Below are positions 1-10,094 of a stretch of 64,000 bases of DNA, one piece after another. The translations under genes were made by a program, and so were the position numbers. The notes beneath the pieces were generated by a model. It did not search any database, was not told where the DNA came from, and worked only from the letters and a program-made list of their open reading frames with translations. Within the stretch, counting starts at the first letter, position 1; every line of letters starts with the position of its first letter. Origin of the DNA: DASYXW01 sp035934405 (GTDB taxonomy: Bacteria > Acidobacteriota > Terriglobia > UBA7540); contig DASYXW010000029.1 of assembly GCA_035934405.1 (NCBI GenBank), forward strand, positions 1 to 64,000. Reading direction: 5' to 3'.

Positions 1-150
1 GGAGGCCGCCGGCCTTCCGAGAGGTGGAGTGTGGCTCGGTTCAGGTGTTTTCACCTCAAGTCCACCCGCGGGGTTGGCTGGGCGCAGAAAACAAAGCAAG
101 AACAAAAACGCTTGACTCCGCCGCCCCCTTCATAGATGCGCTACACCAGC

Positions 151-1440
151 TCACATCGATTTTGGAATTGAGTCGGTTCCGGGAGATGCAATCGATCCAT
201 CCTCCTGTAAGTACGGGAGGAACTCGTTCGGGAATTCATTCTTTAGCATGCGCCGTGCGATGCACTTGGTCAAATGAAGCCACCTATTAACCCTCACCAC
301 ATGTAGCATCTCATCGACCGAGAGATTAATTTCGCCCGAGTCCTCTGAGAGCGCGTGGCTGACCTCATTTCGAAGGGGCCGCAGGTAGGAGTCGACTATA
401 TGCTTTATTTTCCTGCCCCGGGCTTCCGGTACGAACACGGAATCGATGGCGAGTGCATCCCAACCCTCCGGCTGGCGAATAGGAAATATTGCGTTTAGCC
501 AAGGGACAAAGTCGGCAGCCAGCGCCGGTATATGCTCCTGTGGGCGCCGAAACTCTGTCCCCATGTTCGCTGCGTGTCGCCCCATGCGCCTGCGGCGAAC
601 CTGAATTCCATCGATGATTCTGAAAAGGCAAAGGAACCTGTACACGGCACTGTTGGAATTCAGCGCTTCTCTGTAGAGGCTCGCGAACCCCCTAAACTCC
701 GGGGTCATCACCTGGAAGGGCATAACCGAAAACGGCGCATCCCAGAAGGGGGCGGTAAATGTCATTTGCGCCGTGGAGTTTCTCAATTCTAGAACTTCGA
801 TTTGAAAAATGTACACGGGTATGTCCAAGTGGACCGACCAGTTGCTGAGCGTGGGTGCCAAAGCTCGGTATGCCCTTTGGCGCGCATCTTCAGCACCATT
901 GGCTTCGAATGGTTGAGACTCTATCTTGCCCAGATACCCCTTTTCATTCGGCACTCCTGTGAATTCGAAATGACCTTCGGGGGTGTCGGCGCGAATTTTG
1001 ATCGCAATTGGGTCATCGATGCCTGGGGGCGCGAACGCCGGTTTGGTTATCGCCAGGTGGGAATCTCCTCGAATCTTGTCGCTCCACTCGATCTTTGTCT
1101 CGTCGCGCGGCGAGAAGCCGGGACGAGAGAGTAAGACAGTCGCCTTGTAAAAGCCTCGAAGACCCGCCGGCCCCCCGAGATTCCTCGGGTCCGCGCGGTC
1201 AGCGAAAACAGGCACGGCGGTAATTTGCATCTCCTGCCCTGGCAGGCCAAGCATTCTAAATTGCGCGGTTCCGGAAGCAGGGATGAAAGATGTCTCAGGG
1301 TTGCTGGCGTTCGGAGGAGCGTGGTAGCCCTCCACACGAGGCGCTGGCTGATCCAAACGCCTCGTTTTGCTTCCGCAGCAATGTTTGTACTTCCGCCCGC
1401 TGCGGCAGGGACACAGCTTGTTCCTCTCCCGTCCCTTCAT
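151..1440 (-). CDS. SEC-C motif protein with HEPN-like C-terminus, function unknown
   Basis: A 429-residue protein that opens with a SEC-C zinc motif (CPCRSGRKYKHCCG, about residues 10-23), a module that in SecA and many nucleic-acid-associated proteins binds zinc. The middle (about 60-280) has no motif I recognise. Near the C-terminus, about residue 360, RNEVSH fits the R-x4-H signature of HEPN domains, many of which are RNases or RNA-binding toxins. The layout weakly recalls proteins annotated as MauJ-like. It starts with ATG at 1440 and stands alone, with a repeat-rich gap upstream. That it is coding is clear; the HEPN assignment is an inference from one motif. Confidence 0.75.
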   Translation of the reverse strand: MKGRERNKLCPCRSGRKYKHCCGSKTRRLDQPAPRVEGYHAPPNASNPETSFIPASGTAQFRMLGLPGQEMQITAVPVFADRADPRNLGGPAGLRGFYKATVLLSRPGFSPRDETKIEWSDKIRGDSHLAITKPAFAPPGIDDPIAIKIRADTPEGHFEFTGVPNEKGYLGKIESQPFEANGAEDARQRAYRALAPTLSNWSVHLDIPVYIFQIEVLELRNSTAQMTFTAPFWDAPFSVMPFQVMTPEFRGFASLYREALNSNSAVYRFLCLFRIIDGIQVRRRRMGRHAANMGTEFRRPQEHIPALAADFVPWLNAIFPIRQPEGWDALAIDSVFVPEARGRKIKHIVDSYLRPLRNEVSHALSEDSGEINLSVDEMLHVVRVNRWLHLTKCIARRMLKNEFPNEFLPYLQEDGSIASPGTDSIPKSM

Positions 1441-1473
1441 GATGTGATTGTACGAGATATTACGGCGGGTGGA

Positions 1474-1498
1474 GCATGCATCGGTTTGTGATGTATGC
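1474..1498. repeat. Dispersed hairpin element, copy 1 (GATGTATGC family)
   Basis: GCATGCATC, a seven-base loop (GGTTTGT), then GATGTATGC form a 9-bp stem with one G-U pair. It is preceded by GGCGGGTGG, as in the other copies at 1671, 1812 and 58759. It lies just upstream of the SEC-C gene. Confidence 0.6.
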
Positions 1499-1670
1499 GC
1501 CCTTCAGTAGACAGGCGGCCGGGCCGGAGAGTCCACTGCCTAGGCCACGAATCGCAGACACTACAAGACGATGTTTGCGCAGTTGGTGGACAGCTTGCCT
1601 TTTCGCCGGCGTTTTTCTTATCCTGTCGTTTCGCCGGAAGACTGGCGAGCCATATGGTCCACGCGGGTGG

Positions 1671-1697
1671 CGCAAACATCGTTTTGTGATGCGTGCG
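1671..1697. repeat. Dispersed hairpin element, copy 2 (degenerate)
   Basis: CGCAAACATC, loop GTTTTGT, then GATGCGTGCG: eight of ten stem positions pair. It is preceded by GCGGGTGG. The loop closely matches that of copy 1, so the element is related although its stem has decayed. Confidence 0.5.
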
Positions 1698-1731
1698 AAT
1701 CCCCCAGGCAGGAGCCTCTTTGAGATCCATT

Positions 1732-1962
1732 CGAGCACGCGCATCTTGCCTCAATCGCAGACATGCTGAGAGGCGCACGTCTGCGCCACCCGCCCGCTTC
1801 CCGGCGGGTGGCGCATACGTCGCGCTTTTTGCGATGTATGCGACCTGGGGCAGTATACTGCTCGCGTGCCGCGGCTCAAGCATTATTACACCTCCACCCG
1901 AGCGCGCGCATCTTGCCTCGATCGCAGACATGCTGAGAGGCGCACGTCTGCGCCACCCGCCC
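1732..1962. repeat. 64-bp direct repeat pair
   Basis: Bases 1732-1795 and 1899-1962 are near-identical copies (two A/G differences by eye), offset by 167 bp. Both end in TGCGCCACCCGCCC. In the first copy this end is the left arm of a perfect 13-bp hairpin; the second copy has lost the right arm. The roughly 620-bp gap between 1441 and 2063 consists almost entirely of such repeats and holds no convincing gene. Confidence 0.7.
1782..1842. repeat. Two overlapping, mutually exclusive hairpins
   Basis: TGCGCCACCCGCC (1782-1794) pairs perfectly with GGCGGGTGGCGCA (1803-1815). CGCATACGTCGC (1812-1823) pairs with GCGATGTATGCG (1831-1842) with one G-U. Bases 1812-1815 belong to both stems, so only one hairpin can form at a time. 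The second hairpin is copy 3 of the dispersed family. Confidence 0.65.
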
Positions 1963-1980
1963 TGCGGGGTAAACTCCGCT

Positions 1981-2022
1981 CGCCGCTACAGCGGTTCAAA
2001 CTGACCCACTACCCGGTCCCAG
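1981..2022. repeat. Half of a TAGCGSCGG/GTAGTGGGTCAGTTTG inverted-repeat element
   Basis: CGCCGCTACAGCGG followed by TCAAACTGACCCACTACCCGG matches the right arms of the full elements at 35661-35787 and 52405-52512. The left arm is missing. It ends about 40 bp before the next gene's start. Confidence 0.6.
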
Positions 2023-2063
2023 CAAACATTGACTGGCTTGCCCTCTTGTGGTAAGCATGGCGC

Positions 2064-3215
2064 ATGCGCACTCGGATCGCCGTCGTCGTCTTCGCCGTGT
2101 CACTCATGAGCTCTCCGGCGCGGGCGCAGTATTGCGCGCCGGCCACCAGTCCCGCATTCCCTGACGATACCTTCGACACCTTCTTCATGCAGAACGGTCC
2201 CGGGTGGACCGGCGGCGACAGCGTCTTTTCGGTTCCGCTGCCGAACGGCGACAGTTTCTGGAGGTTCTCGGATTCCTACATCGGGACCGTGAACCCGCTC
2301 ACTCGCATGCGGTCGAGCTACCTGTTCAACGTCCATAATGCCGTCGCCACCACGGACCCGGCGCTCACCACGTTCACCACCTTGTACGATAACGGCGGCA
2401 GCGCCACCCACCCCGAGCCGTACTTCACTACGCACAATTCCAACAATTGGTTCTGGATTGGCGACGGCATCGTGATCCAGTCTTCCCCCGGCGTATACCA
2501 GATTAAGCAGTTCCTGACGAAATGGACCGGCCTCTTCCAGTTTCTCGGCGAAAGCGTGGTGACGCTCAGCTATCCGTCGCTCGCGGTCGTGAACTACCAG
2601 ACCCTCAATCTGACGGACAAGACTCTGGAATGGGGAGCACGCACGCTGGTGATCGGACCTTACCTTTACATTTACGGCCTCGAGGACCTCGGCGCTTCGG
2701 GCAAGTACGCCCATGTGGCGCGCACCACCGTGGCCACTATCGCCAACTATTCCGCCTGGCAGTTCTGGAACATTCCGCAACAGGCCTGGCTCACCGGGCC
2801 GTCCAACTCCTCACGGATTCTCGGCGACGATCCCCTTACCGACCCCACCGGCCCCTCCATCGCCAATGACTACACCGTGGACCCCATCACCACGAGCGCC
2901 GGCGCGTCGTACATTCTGGTGACGGAAGATACCAATCCGTTCTACGGCGACTGGTCAAGCATCATCGTGTATTATTCCTGCAACCCGCAGGGCCCATGGT
3001 CGGCCAAGCAAAGCGTCTACACCACGCCCGAAACCGGGCAGCAGCAGAAGTACGGCAAGCTGCTCACCTACAACCCGCGCGCCCATCCGGAGTACACGTC
3101 CAACGGCGAGTTGCTGGTGCATTACAACGTGAACTCCACCGACTCGCGCGACCTCGTGAACGCCAACGACTACCTGCCGCGATTCATTCGGGTTCCCATC
3201 GCCGGACTGAAGTAG
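2064..3215 (+). CDS. Secreted five-bladed-propeller-like protein (DUF5005/DUF4185-like)
   Basis: A 383-residue exported protein. A classical signal peptide (MRTRIAVVVFAVSLMSSPARA, cleavage after about residue 22) is followed by GWTGGDSVFSVPLPNGDSFWRFSD. That pattern is typical of DUF5005-type domains related to the GH43/GH32 five-bladed propellers. Further W/F-rich blades follow, including the repeated pattern WFWIGDGIVIQ. No catalytic residues can be assigned from the sequence alone. It could be a carbohydrate-binding or hydrolysing protein of the cell surface or medium. The gene is monocistronic, preceded by a half-copy of a dispersed inverted repeat. Confidence 0.75.
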   Translation: MRTRIAVVVFAVSLMSSPARAQYCAPATSPAFPDDTFDTFFMQNGPGWTGGDSVFSVPLPNGDSFWRFSDSYIGTVNPLTRMRSSYLFNVHNAVATTDPALTTFTTLYDNGGSATHPEPYFTTHNSNNWFWIGDGIVIQSSPGVYQIKQFLTKWTGLFQFLGESVVTLSYPSLAVVNYQTLNLTDKTLEWGARTLVIGPYLYIYGLEDLGASGKYAHVARTTVATIANYSAWQFWNIPQQAWLTGPSNSSRILGDDPLTDPTGPSIANDYTVDPITTSAGASYILVTEDTNPFYGDWSSIIVYYSCNPQGPWSAKQSVYTTPETGQQQKYGKLLTYNPRAHPEYTSNGELLVHYNVNSTDSRDLVNANDYLPRFIRVPIAGLK

Positions 3216-3295
3216 TCCTGCTGCTCGCCGATCCGGGCACGCGGCCTTTTTCGGCACCGGAAACAAGTGTCTAGCCTACACACCTAGTTAACCGG

Positions 3296-3324
3296 TTGAC
3301 ACGCCTCGTCCGGGGTGATAGGCT
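3296..3324 (+). promoter_or_regulatory. Candidate sigma70 promoter of lepA
   Basis: TTGACA at 3296-3301, a 17-bp spacer, then TAGGCT at 3319-3324. Predicted transcription start near 3331, about 50 bp ahead of the lepA ATG. The -35 box is perfect and the -10 box moderate. Confidence 0.45.
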
Positions 3325-3379
3325 ACCCGATGATTTCTGCGAGCCGCTTCAGCAATGACTCCGGGTCGGCGGCAACTCC

Positions 3380-5182
<1,803 letters not shown>

Positions 5183-5211
5183 AACCGATCGGGGCCAGCG
5201 AGAGTGCGTTT

Positions 5212-5242
5212 TTGACAGCCTGCTTTCAACGGCTGGTATATT
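5212..5242 (+). promoter_or_regulatory. Strong candidate promoter of the FmdB-type gene
   Basis: TTGACA at 5212-5217, a 19-bp spacer, and an extended -10 box (TG at 5234-5235, then TATATT at 5237-5242) overlapping a second TATAAT at 5242-5247. It lies just ahead of the FmdB-type gene with its AGGAGG ribosome-binding site (5266-5271). Confidence 0.6.
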
Positions 5243-5277
5243 ATAATCGAATGGATTGATACCTTAGGAGGATTGTT

Positions 5278-5625
5278 TTGCCCCTTTACGAGTATCGCTG
5301 CAAGAAGTGCGGGGCGCGCTTCGAGAGGATTCAGAAATTCTCGGACGCCCCTCTAGTCAAGTGCGAAAAGTGCGGCGGCAAGATCGAGCGATTGCTCTCC
5401 TCGCCCGCCATCCAGTTCAAGGGCACGGGCTGGTACGTCACCGACTACCCGCGCAAGTCGTCGCCGGGAGCGGGAGACGCGGACCGCGCGGCGTCATCCT
5501 CGGATGGCGGGGGCAAGCCGGAAAGCTCACCGGCGGGCAAGGCTGAAACTTCCACGGCCGGCAAGACCGAAACGTCGTCAACCGGGAAGACAGCAAGTTC
5601 CCCGGCCAAGAAGAAAAACTCATAG
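5278..5625 (+). CDS. FmdB/CxxC family zinc-ribbon protein
   Basis: A 115-residue protein with the FmdB-type N-terminus PLYEYRCKKCGARFE (residues 2-16) and a second pair CEKCGG (about 34-39), a four-cysteine zinc ribbon. FmdB-type proteins are small putative regulatory or metal-binding proteins of unclear role. The last 60 residues are a low-complexity tail of repeated TAGKTETSS-like units ending in AKKKNS, longer than in most relatives. The start is TTG at 5278: a perfect AGGAGG lies six bases upstream and the domain begins exactly there. A hairpin overlaps its stop codon. Confidence 0.85.
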   Translation: MPLYEYRCKKCGARFERIQKFSDAPLVKCEKCGGKIERLLSSPAIQFKGTGWYVTDYPRKSSPGAGDADRAASSSDGGGKPESSPAGKAETSTAGKTETSSTGKTASSPAKKKNS

Positions 5626-5641
5626 GCTACACAAGTAGCCT
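5624..5641. repeat. AGGCTAC-ACAA-GTAGCCT hairpin
   Basis: A perfect 7-bp stem with a 4-base loop that overlaps the stop codon of the preceding gene. It is related to the hairpin at 63561-63580, which has the same loop on the other strand but swapped stem arms. It could stabilise mRNA ends; no U-tract follows. Confidence 0.5.
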
Positions 5642-5668
5642 GACTCAGCGAGCCCTCGCGCATTCAGC

Positions 5669-5696
5669 CTTCAACTTTTGATTTTTGACTTTCAAC
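5669..5696. repeat. Heptamer array
   Basis: Four consecutive 7-mers (CTTCAAC, TTTTGAT, TTTTGAC, TTTCAAC) directly downstream of galU, which is on the minus strand and ends at 5702. Confidence 0.6.
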
Positions 5697-5701
5697 TCCT
5701 T

Positions 5702-6580
5702 TTACAGCTTCAGCGACTTCAAGTATTGGCGAAAAGGCTTTCCGAGGTCGGGCCGTTTCAGCGCCATCTCGACCGTCGCCTGCAGGAAGCCGAGCTTGTC
5801 CCCGGCGTCGTAGCGCTTGCCCTCAAAGAGGAATCCGTAGATCGGCTCCTTCTGCAGCAGACTGCGAAGCGCGTCGGTAAGTTGGATCTCGCCTCCCGCG
5901 CCACGGTGCGTTGCGGCCAGCTCTGTGAAAATCGCCGGCGTCAGGATGTATCGCCCGATGATGGCCAGATTGGAAGGCGCCCGGCGCGGCTCCGGCTTTT
6001 CCACCATGTCGTCAATTCGATAGAGACGCCCGTCCCAGTCCGGGCCAGGAACCGCATGACCCTTGATGATGCCGTAACTCGAAACCGCCTTGCGCTCAAC
6101 CCGCTGGATGGCCACCACGCTCCGGCCATAGCGTTCGAACACGCCGATCATCTGCTTCAGGCAGGGGGTTTCGGCGTCGATCACGTCGTCGGAAAGCACC
6201 ACGGCGAACGGTTCATCTCCCACCAGGTCGCGGGCGGTGAGAATCGCGTGCCCCAGCCCCAGCGGATTTTTCTGGCGCACGTAAGCCATTTGCACCAGCC
6301 CGGACACGGATCGAATCTGCTCGCGCAGTTCCTCCTTGCCCCGGCCCGCGAGTTGATGCTCGAGCTCAAACGACACATCGAAATGGTCCTCGATGGCGTG
6401 TTTGCCGCGCCCGGTGACGAAAATCGCCATGGCGATTCCCGAAGCCGAAATCTCCTCAATGGCATATTGCACCAGGGGTTTGTCGACGACGGGCAGCATC
6501 TCTTTCGGCTGCGCTTTGGTGGCCGGCAGGAAACGCGTCCCCAGGCCGGCCACGGGCAAGACTGCTTTTCGAATGGTCAT
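5702..6580 (-). CDS. galU: UTP--glucose-1-phosphate uridylyltransferase
   Basis: A 292-residue cytoplasmic nucleotidyltransferase that makes UDP-glucose from UTP and glucose-1-phosphate, the precursor for polysaccharide, trehalose and LPS sugars. The signature PVAGLGTRFLPATKAQPKEM (residues 9-28) contains the GxGTR-F-P-TK nucleotide-binding loop, and VVDKPLVQYAIEE follows. GalU-type motifs continue through the LSDDVID and VEKPEP segments. Length is normal. The start ATG at 6580 gives the family's usual TIRKAVLPVAG opening. It is divergent from tsaD, with about 110 bp between the starts. Confidence 0.97.
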   Translation of the reverse strand: MTIRKAVLPVAGLGTRFLPATKAQPKEMLPVVDKPLVQYAIEEISASGIAMAIFVTGRGKHAIEDHFDVSFELEHQLAGRGKEELREQIRSVSGLVQMAYVRQKNPLGLGHAILTARDLVGDEPFAVVLSDDVIDAETPCLKQMIGVFERYGRSVVAIQRVERKAVSSYGIIKGHAVPGPDWDGRLYRIDDMVEKPEPRRAPSNLAIIGRYILTPAIFTELAATHRGAGGEIQLTDALRSLLQKEPIYGFLFEGKRYDAGDKLGFLQATVEMALKRPDLGKPFRQYLKSLKL

Positions 6581-6689
6581 TCAAGGTCCTCGGTAAACCA
6601 GAGAGACTGCGGCAGCCGCTGCTCAGAGGCTTGGGCTCGGCCGCGCCTGCAACGGGCTATGCTAACATAACTCTCGAGGGTCTCCACGC

Positions 6690-7835
6690 GTGCGCGTGCT
6701 CGGCATCGAATCAAGTTGCGACGAAACTGCGGCCGCCATCGTCGCGGATGGCGAGCGGATTCTCTCGAACGTTGTTGCCTCCCAGATCCTCACGCACGCG
6801 AAGTATGGCGGCGTGGTTCCCGAACTGGCCTCGCGCGAACACCTGCGCCGGATCGCACCCGTGGTGGACGAGGCTTGCCGCCAAGCGCAAGTCGACGTCA
6901 GCCAAGTGGACGGCATCGCCGTCACCGAGGGACCCGGATTGATTGGATCGCTCCTGGTCGGCTTGGTCTACGGCAAGGCGCTGGCGCTCGCCCTCGGCAA
7001 ACCGCTGGTGGGCGTCAACCACCTCGAAGGCCACATCCACGCGGTGTTGCTCGAAAACAAGCTCGCGCGCCAATCGGGCCAGCCGGTCGAGGGAATTCGA
7101 TTCCCGAGCGTCACGCTGGTCGTTTCCGGCGGACACACCAGCCTGTTTCGCGTCGAAATAAGGACGGCCGACGCTTCCCTCTTTTCCTACGCTCGGCTCG
7201 GCCAAACTCGTGACGACGCCGCGGGTGAGGCCTTCGACAAGGTCGCAAAGCTTCTGGCTCTGGGCTACCCTGGCGGGCCGGTGATTGACCGCCTGGCGCG
7301 TTTCGGCAATCCCCGGACCGTCGAGTTCGGGCGCATTCGCATGAAGGGAAACCCCTACGACTTCAGTTTCAGCGGACTTAAGACTGCCGTGCTTTATCGG
7401 CTCCGCGGGACGCCGCTCGAAGCCGAGGCAGCCGAGCGCCGCGCCTGGCAGCAGCAGCTTGCGGCGAACGCGGCGCGCGCAACCACGGATGAAATCCGCG
7501 GCCGCTGCTCCCGAGCGACGCTCGATCTTATTGCGTCTTTCCAGGAAGCCGCGGTCAACGATCTCGTGGAGCGCACGCTCGCGGCGGCCGAAAGCGCCAA
7601 CGTGCAATCGGTCTTCGTTTCGGGGGGCGTGGCCTGCAATTCTCTGCTTCGCGAACGTTTCGCTCAGGCTGCGCGGTTGCCGGTGTTTTTCCCTTCGCTC
7701 GCTCTGTCCACCGACAACGCCGCCATGATCGCCGCCGCCGGTTACTTCCGGTTGCTGGCTGGCCATCGCGCCGATGTTTCTCTCACCGCACACGCATCGT
7801 TTCCTCTCGGAGTTGAGTCGCCTCCTCTGGTATAA
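6690..7835 (+). CDS. tsaD: tRNA N6-adenosine threonylcarbamoyltransferase
   Basis: A 381-residue Kae1/TsaD protein that transfers the threonylcarbamoyl group to A37 of ANN-decoding tRNAs, together with TsaB and TsaE. Seen here: the opening VLGIESSCDETAAAI, GPGLIGSLLVG (81-91), the metal-binding HLEGHIHA (His111 and His115), VVSGGHTSL, GEAFDKVAKLL and the late STDNAAMIAAAG segment with the metal-ligand Asp. It starts with GTG at 6690, the codon that places MRVLGIESS at the N-terminus. It is slightly longer than typical (about 340) because of an insert near residues 245-275. Confidence 0.97.
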   Translation: MRVLGIESSCDETAAAIVADGERILSNVVASQILTHAKYGGVVPELASREHLRRIAPVVDEACRQAQVDVSQVDGIAVTEGPGLIGSLLVGLVYGKALALALGKPLVGVNHLEGHIHAVLLENKLARQSGQPVEGIRFPSVTLVVSGGHTSLFRVEIRTADASLFSYARLGQTRDDAAGEAFDKVAKLLALGYPGGPVIDRLARFGNPRTVEFGRIRMKGNPYDFSFSGLKTAVLYRLRGTPLEAEAAERRAWQQQLAANAARATTDEIRGRCSRATLDLIASFQEAAVNDLVERTLAAAESANVQSVFVSGGVACNSLLRERFAQAARLPVFFPSLALSTDNAAMIAAAGYFRLLAGHRADVSLTAHASFPLGVESPPLV

Positions 7836-7891
7836 GAGACTTTCAGCAGTCAGCGATCAGCCAGTCAGGGATGCAACAGTTTTCAGCTTTC

Positions 7892-7926
7892 GCTGAGGGC
7901 TGAAGGCTGACTGCTCACCGCTTACC
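7892..7926. repeat. Heptamer array abutting the hyuA start codon
   Basis: Five consecutive 7-mers (GCTGAGG, GCTGAAG, GCTGACT, GCTCACC, GCTTACC) end exactly where the ATG of hyuA begins. They therefore occupy the position of its ribosome-binding site, and no Shine-Dalgarno sequence is visible. Confidence 0.65.
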
Positions 7927-10050
7927 ATGCGCATTGGCGTTGACACCGGCGGCACATTCACGGACTGCGTCATCTTCGAAGGCTCCGAGGTCAGGGTTTT
8001 CAAGCTCTTCTCCACACCCGACGACCCGGCGCGCGGGATCACGGAAGGAGTCGCGGCTCTGGCCGGCGCCTCAGTCCACCCCGCTGAGGCCGCGGCCGTC
8101 GAAATCATTCATGGCACGACCGTCGGCACCAACAGCCTGCTCGAACGCCGCGGCGCGCGTGTAGCCCTGGTGACCACGGCTGGCTTCGAGGACCTGATCG
8201 ATATTGGACGCCAGGCGCGGCCGCAGCTCTACGACCTCGACGTGCGCCGCGAGCCTTCGCTCGTTCCACGCCCGATGCGCTTCGGCGTCAGAGAACGCAC
8301 TGTAGCCGGCGGGAATGCTCTGCTGCGGCCCAGCGCCTTCGAACTCGCCCGCCTGCGTCGCCGGATCGCGGCCTCCGGCGCCGAATCGATCGCCCTTTGC
8401 TTCCTCTTCTCTTATGCGAATCCTGATCACGAGCGCGCGGCCGCTCGCGCGCTTCGCGGCCTCGGCCTGCCGATCTCGATTTCGCACGAAATCCTGCCGG
8501 AGTTTCGAGAATACGAGCGCGTTTCCACCGTTGTTATCAACGCCTACCTCGCGCCGCGACTGGGCGCGTATCTGGCCCGACTGGAAGCGGCTTTCGGGGA
8601 TCGAAAGCCCCCGACGCGCGTTTTCGTGATGCAATCGAGCGGCGGCATCACGACTGCCGCTCGCGCCGCGCGAGAGCCGGTCCACACCTTGCTTTCCGGT
8701 CCGGCCGGAGGAGTGATGGCAACGGCCTGGCTGGCTCGGCAACTCGGACTCGATCGCGCCATCAGCTTTGACATGGGCGGGACCTCGACGGATGTCTGCC
8801 TGCTCGACGGCCCGCCGCGCACCACGCGAGAGACCACCCTCGGCGGGCTGCCGGTCGCGGTGCCGGTGCTCGACATTCACTCCGTGGGCGCGGGCGGCGG
8901 GTCGCTGGCGCGCCTCGATGCCGGTGGCGCGCTGCGCGTCGGCCCCGAAAGCGCCGGCGCCCAGCCCGGACCTGCCTGCTACGGCCGCGGCGGCGTGCGG
9001 CCCACGGTGACTGACGCCGACTTGCTCCTCGGGCGGCTCGATCCGGATTATTTCCTCGGCGGAACGTTCCGGCTCGATCTCGCCGCCGCCCGGCAGGCTT
9101 TCACCGAGCTGATGCGCCAATCGCGGCGACCCGCGGCCTTCGACCGCGCGCCCGCCACGGCGCTCGGGCTTGCCCGAGGCATCGTCGCCGTTGCCAACGC
9201 CACCATGGAAAGGGCGTTGCGGTTGATTTCGGTCGAGCGCGGCCACGATCCGCGCGATTTCTCGCTCGTCTCGTTTGGCGGCGCCGGAGGACTGCACGCC
9301 GCCGCCCTGGCCCGCTCGCTCGGTGTGGAGCAAGTGATCGTGCCACGGAATCCCGGGGCGTTTTCCGCGCTCGGCATTCTGCTCTCCGATATCGTTAGAG
9401 ACGTCTCTCAGTCCGTGCTGCTGCCGGTCCCCTCCCCCATCGAAAGCTCCAAGTCCGGGATCCGAAGCAGCGGAGGCTGGTTCGATGATTTGAACCGCCG
9501 CTTTGGAACACTGGAACGCGCCGCACGCGACCAACTGCGGCGCGAAGGATTCGACGGCGCCGTGGCCCGCGCCGAACGCCGGCTCGACGTGCGCTACGCC
9601 GGCCAGTCCTATGAGCTTCCGGTTCCCTTCAACCGCGACTTTGTCCGCCGCTTTCATGCGGACCACGAGCAGGCGTACGGCCACGCCCAGGCAGGCCACG
9701 CTCTGGAGATTGTCAACCTGCGGCTGCGGCTGGTGATCGAAACACCGAAGTTCGGAACAGGAAACTCGAAAGTCGAAAATCGAAAATCGACGGCGGGGAT
9801 TGGAAACCGGAAAAAACGAGCGAGAGAATCCGCCGGACGCGCCGTTGTGCGGCAGAAGCAAGTATGGTTCGACAACAGGCTTTGGAAGACGCCGGTATAT
9901 GATCGTGAGCGCCTGCAGGCCGGCGCTCGCTTGACCGGACCGGCCGTGGTGGTTGAATACAGCTCGACCACGCTGGTGCCGCCGGACTTCGAGTGTCGCG
10001 TCGATGAGTTCCTGAATCTCATCATTTCGCGCCGCGAACGCCCGCGGTAG
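7927..10050 (+). CDS. hyuA: Hydantoinase/oxoprolinase family protein, A subunit
   Basis: A 707-residue protein of the HyuA/OplA family, the ATP-binding subunit of N-methylhydantoinase, acetone carboxylase and 5-oxoprolinase. Both phosphate-binding signatures of the ASKHA fold are present: GVDTGGTFTD (residues 4-13) and DMGGTSTDV (about 280). SGPAGG and SVGAGGGS also fit. Substrate cannot be told from sequence; cyclic imides or 5-oxoproline are usual. About residues 612-630 (NSKVENRKS and nearby) are encoded by four in-frame 7-mers inserted before the conserved C-terminal domain. hyuB follows after 44 bp, so the two are probably co-transcribed. Confidence 0.9.
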   Translation: MRIGVDTGGTFTDCVIFEGSEVRVFKLFSTPDDPARGITEGVAALAGASVHPAEAAAVEIIHGTTVGTNSLLERRGARVALVTTAGFEDLIDIGRQARPQLYDLDVRREPSLVPRPMRFGVRERTVAGGNALLRPSAFELARLRRRIAASGAESIALCFLFSYANPDHERAAARALRGLGLPISISHEILPEFREYERVSTVVINAYLAPRLGAYLARLEAAFGDRKPPTRVFVMQSSGGITTAARAAREPVHTLLSGPAGGVMATAWLARQLGLDRAISFDMGGTSTDVCLLDGPPRTTRETTLGGLPVAVPVLDIHSVGAGGGSLARLDAGGALRVGPESAGAQPGPACYGRGGVRPTVTDADLLLGRLDPDYFLGGTFRLDLAAARQAFTELMRQSRRPAAFDRAPATALGLARGIVAVANATMERALRLISVERGHDPRDFSLVSFGGAGGLHAAALARSLGVEQVIVPRNPGAFSALGILLSDIVRDVSQSVLLPVPSPIESSKSGIRSSGGWFDDLNRRFGTLERAARDQLRREGFDGAVARAERRLDVRYAGQSYELPVPFNRDFVRRFHADHEQAYGHAQAGHALEIVNLRLRLVIETPKFGTGNSKVENRKSTAGIGNRKKRARESAGRAVVRQKQVWFDNRLWKTPVYDRERLQAGARLTGPAVVVEYSSTTLVPPDFECRVDEFLNLIISRRERPR
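9764..9791. repeat. Heptamer array inside hyuA
   Basis: ACTCGAA, AGTCGAA, AATCGAA and AATCGAC in direct succession, entirely inside the hyuA reading frame. They encode a polar, Lys/Asn/Arg-rich stretch not expected in the family. Confidence 0.7.
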
Positions 10051-10094
10051 CGTGATCGTGAATCTTCACCGGCTTCGATGGTCCATTGTGACTT

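Noticed and set aside
1441..2063. Small frames in the repeat-rich gap
   Set aside because: All short frames here follow repeat copies and change frame between copies.
5678..6670. A 330-codon plus-strand frame over galU
   Set aside because: galU on the other strand is unmistakable; the plus frame is its complement.
8071..9861. A 596-codon minus-strand frame inside hyuA
   Set aside because: It is a shadow of hyuA; no motif, no start signal.
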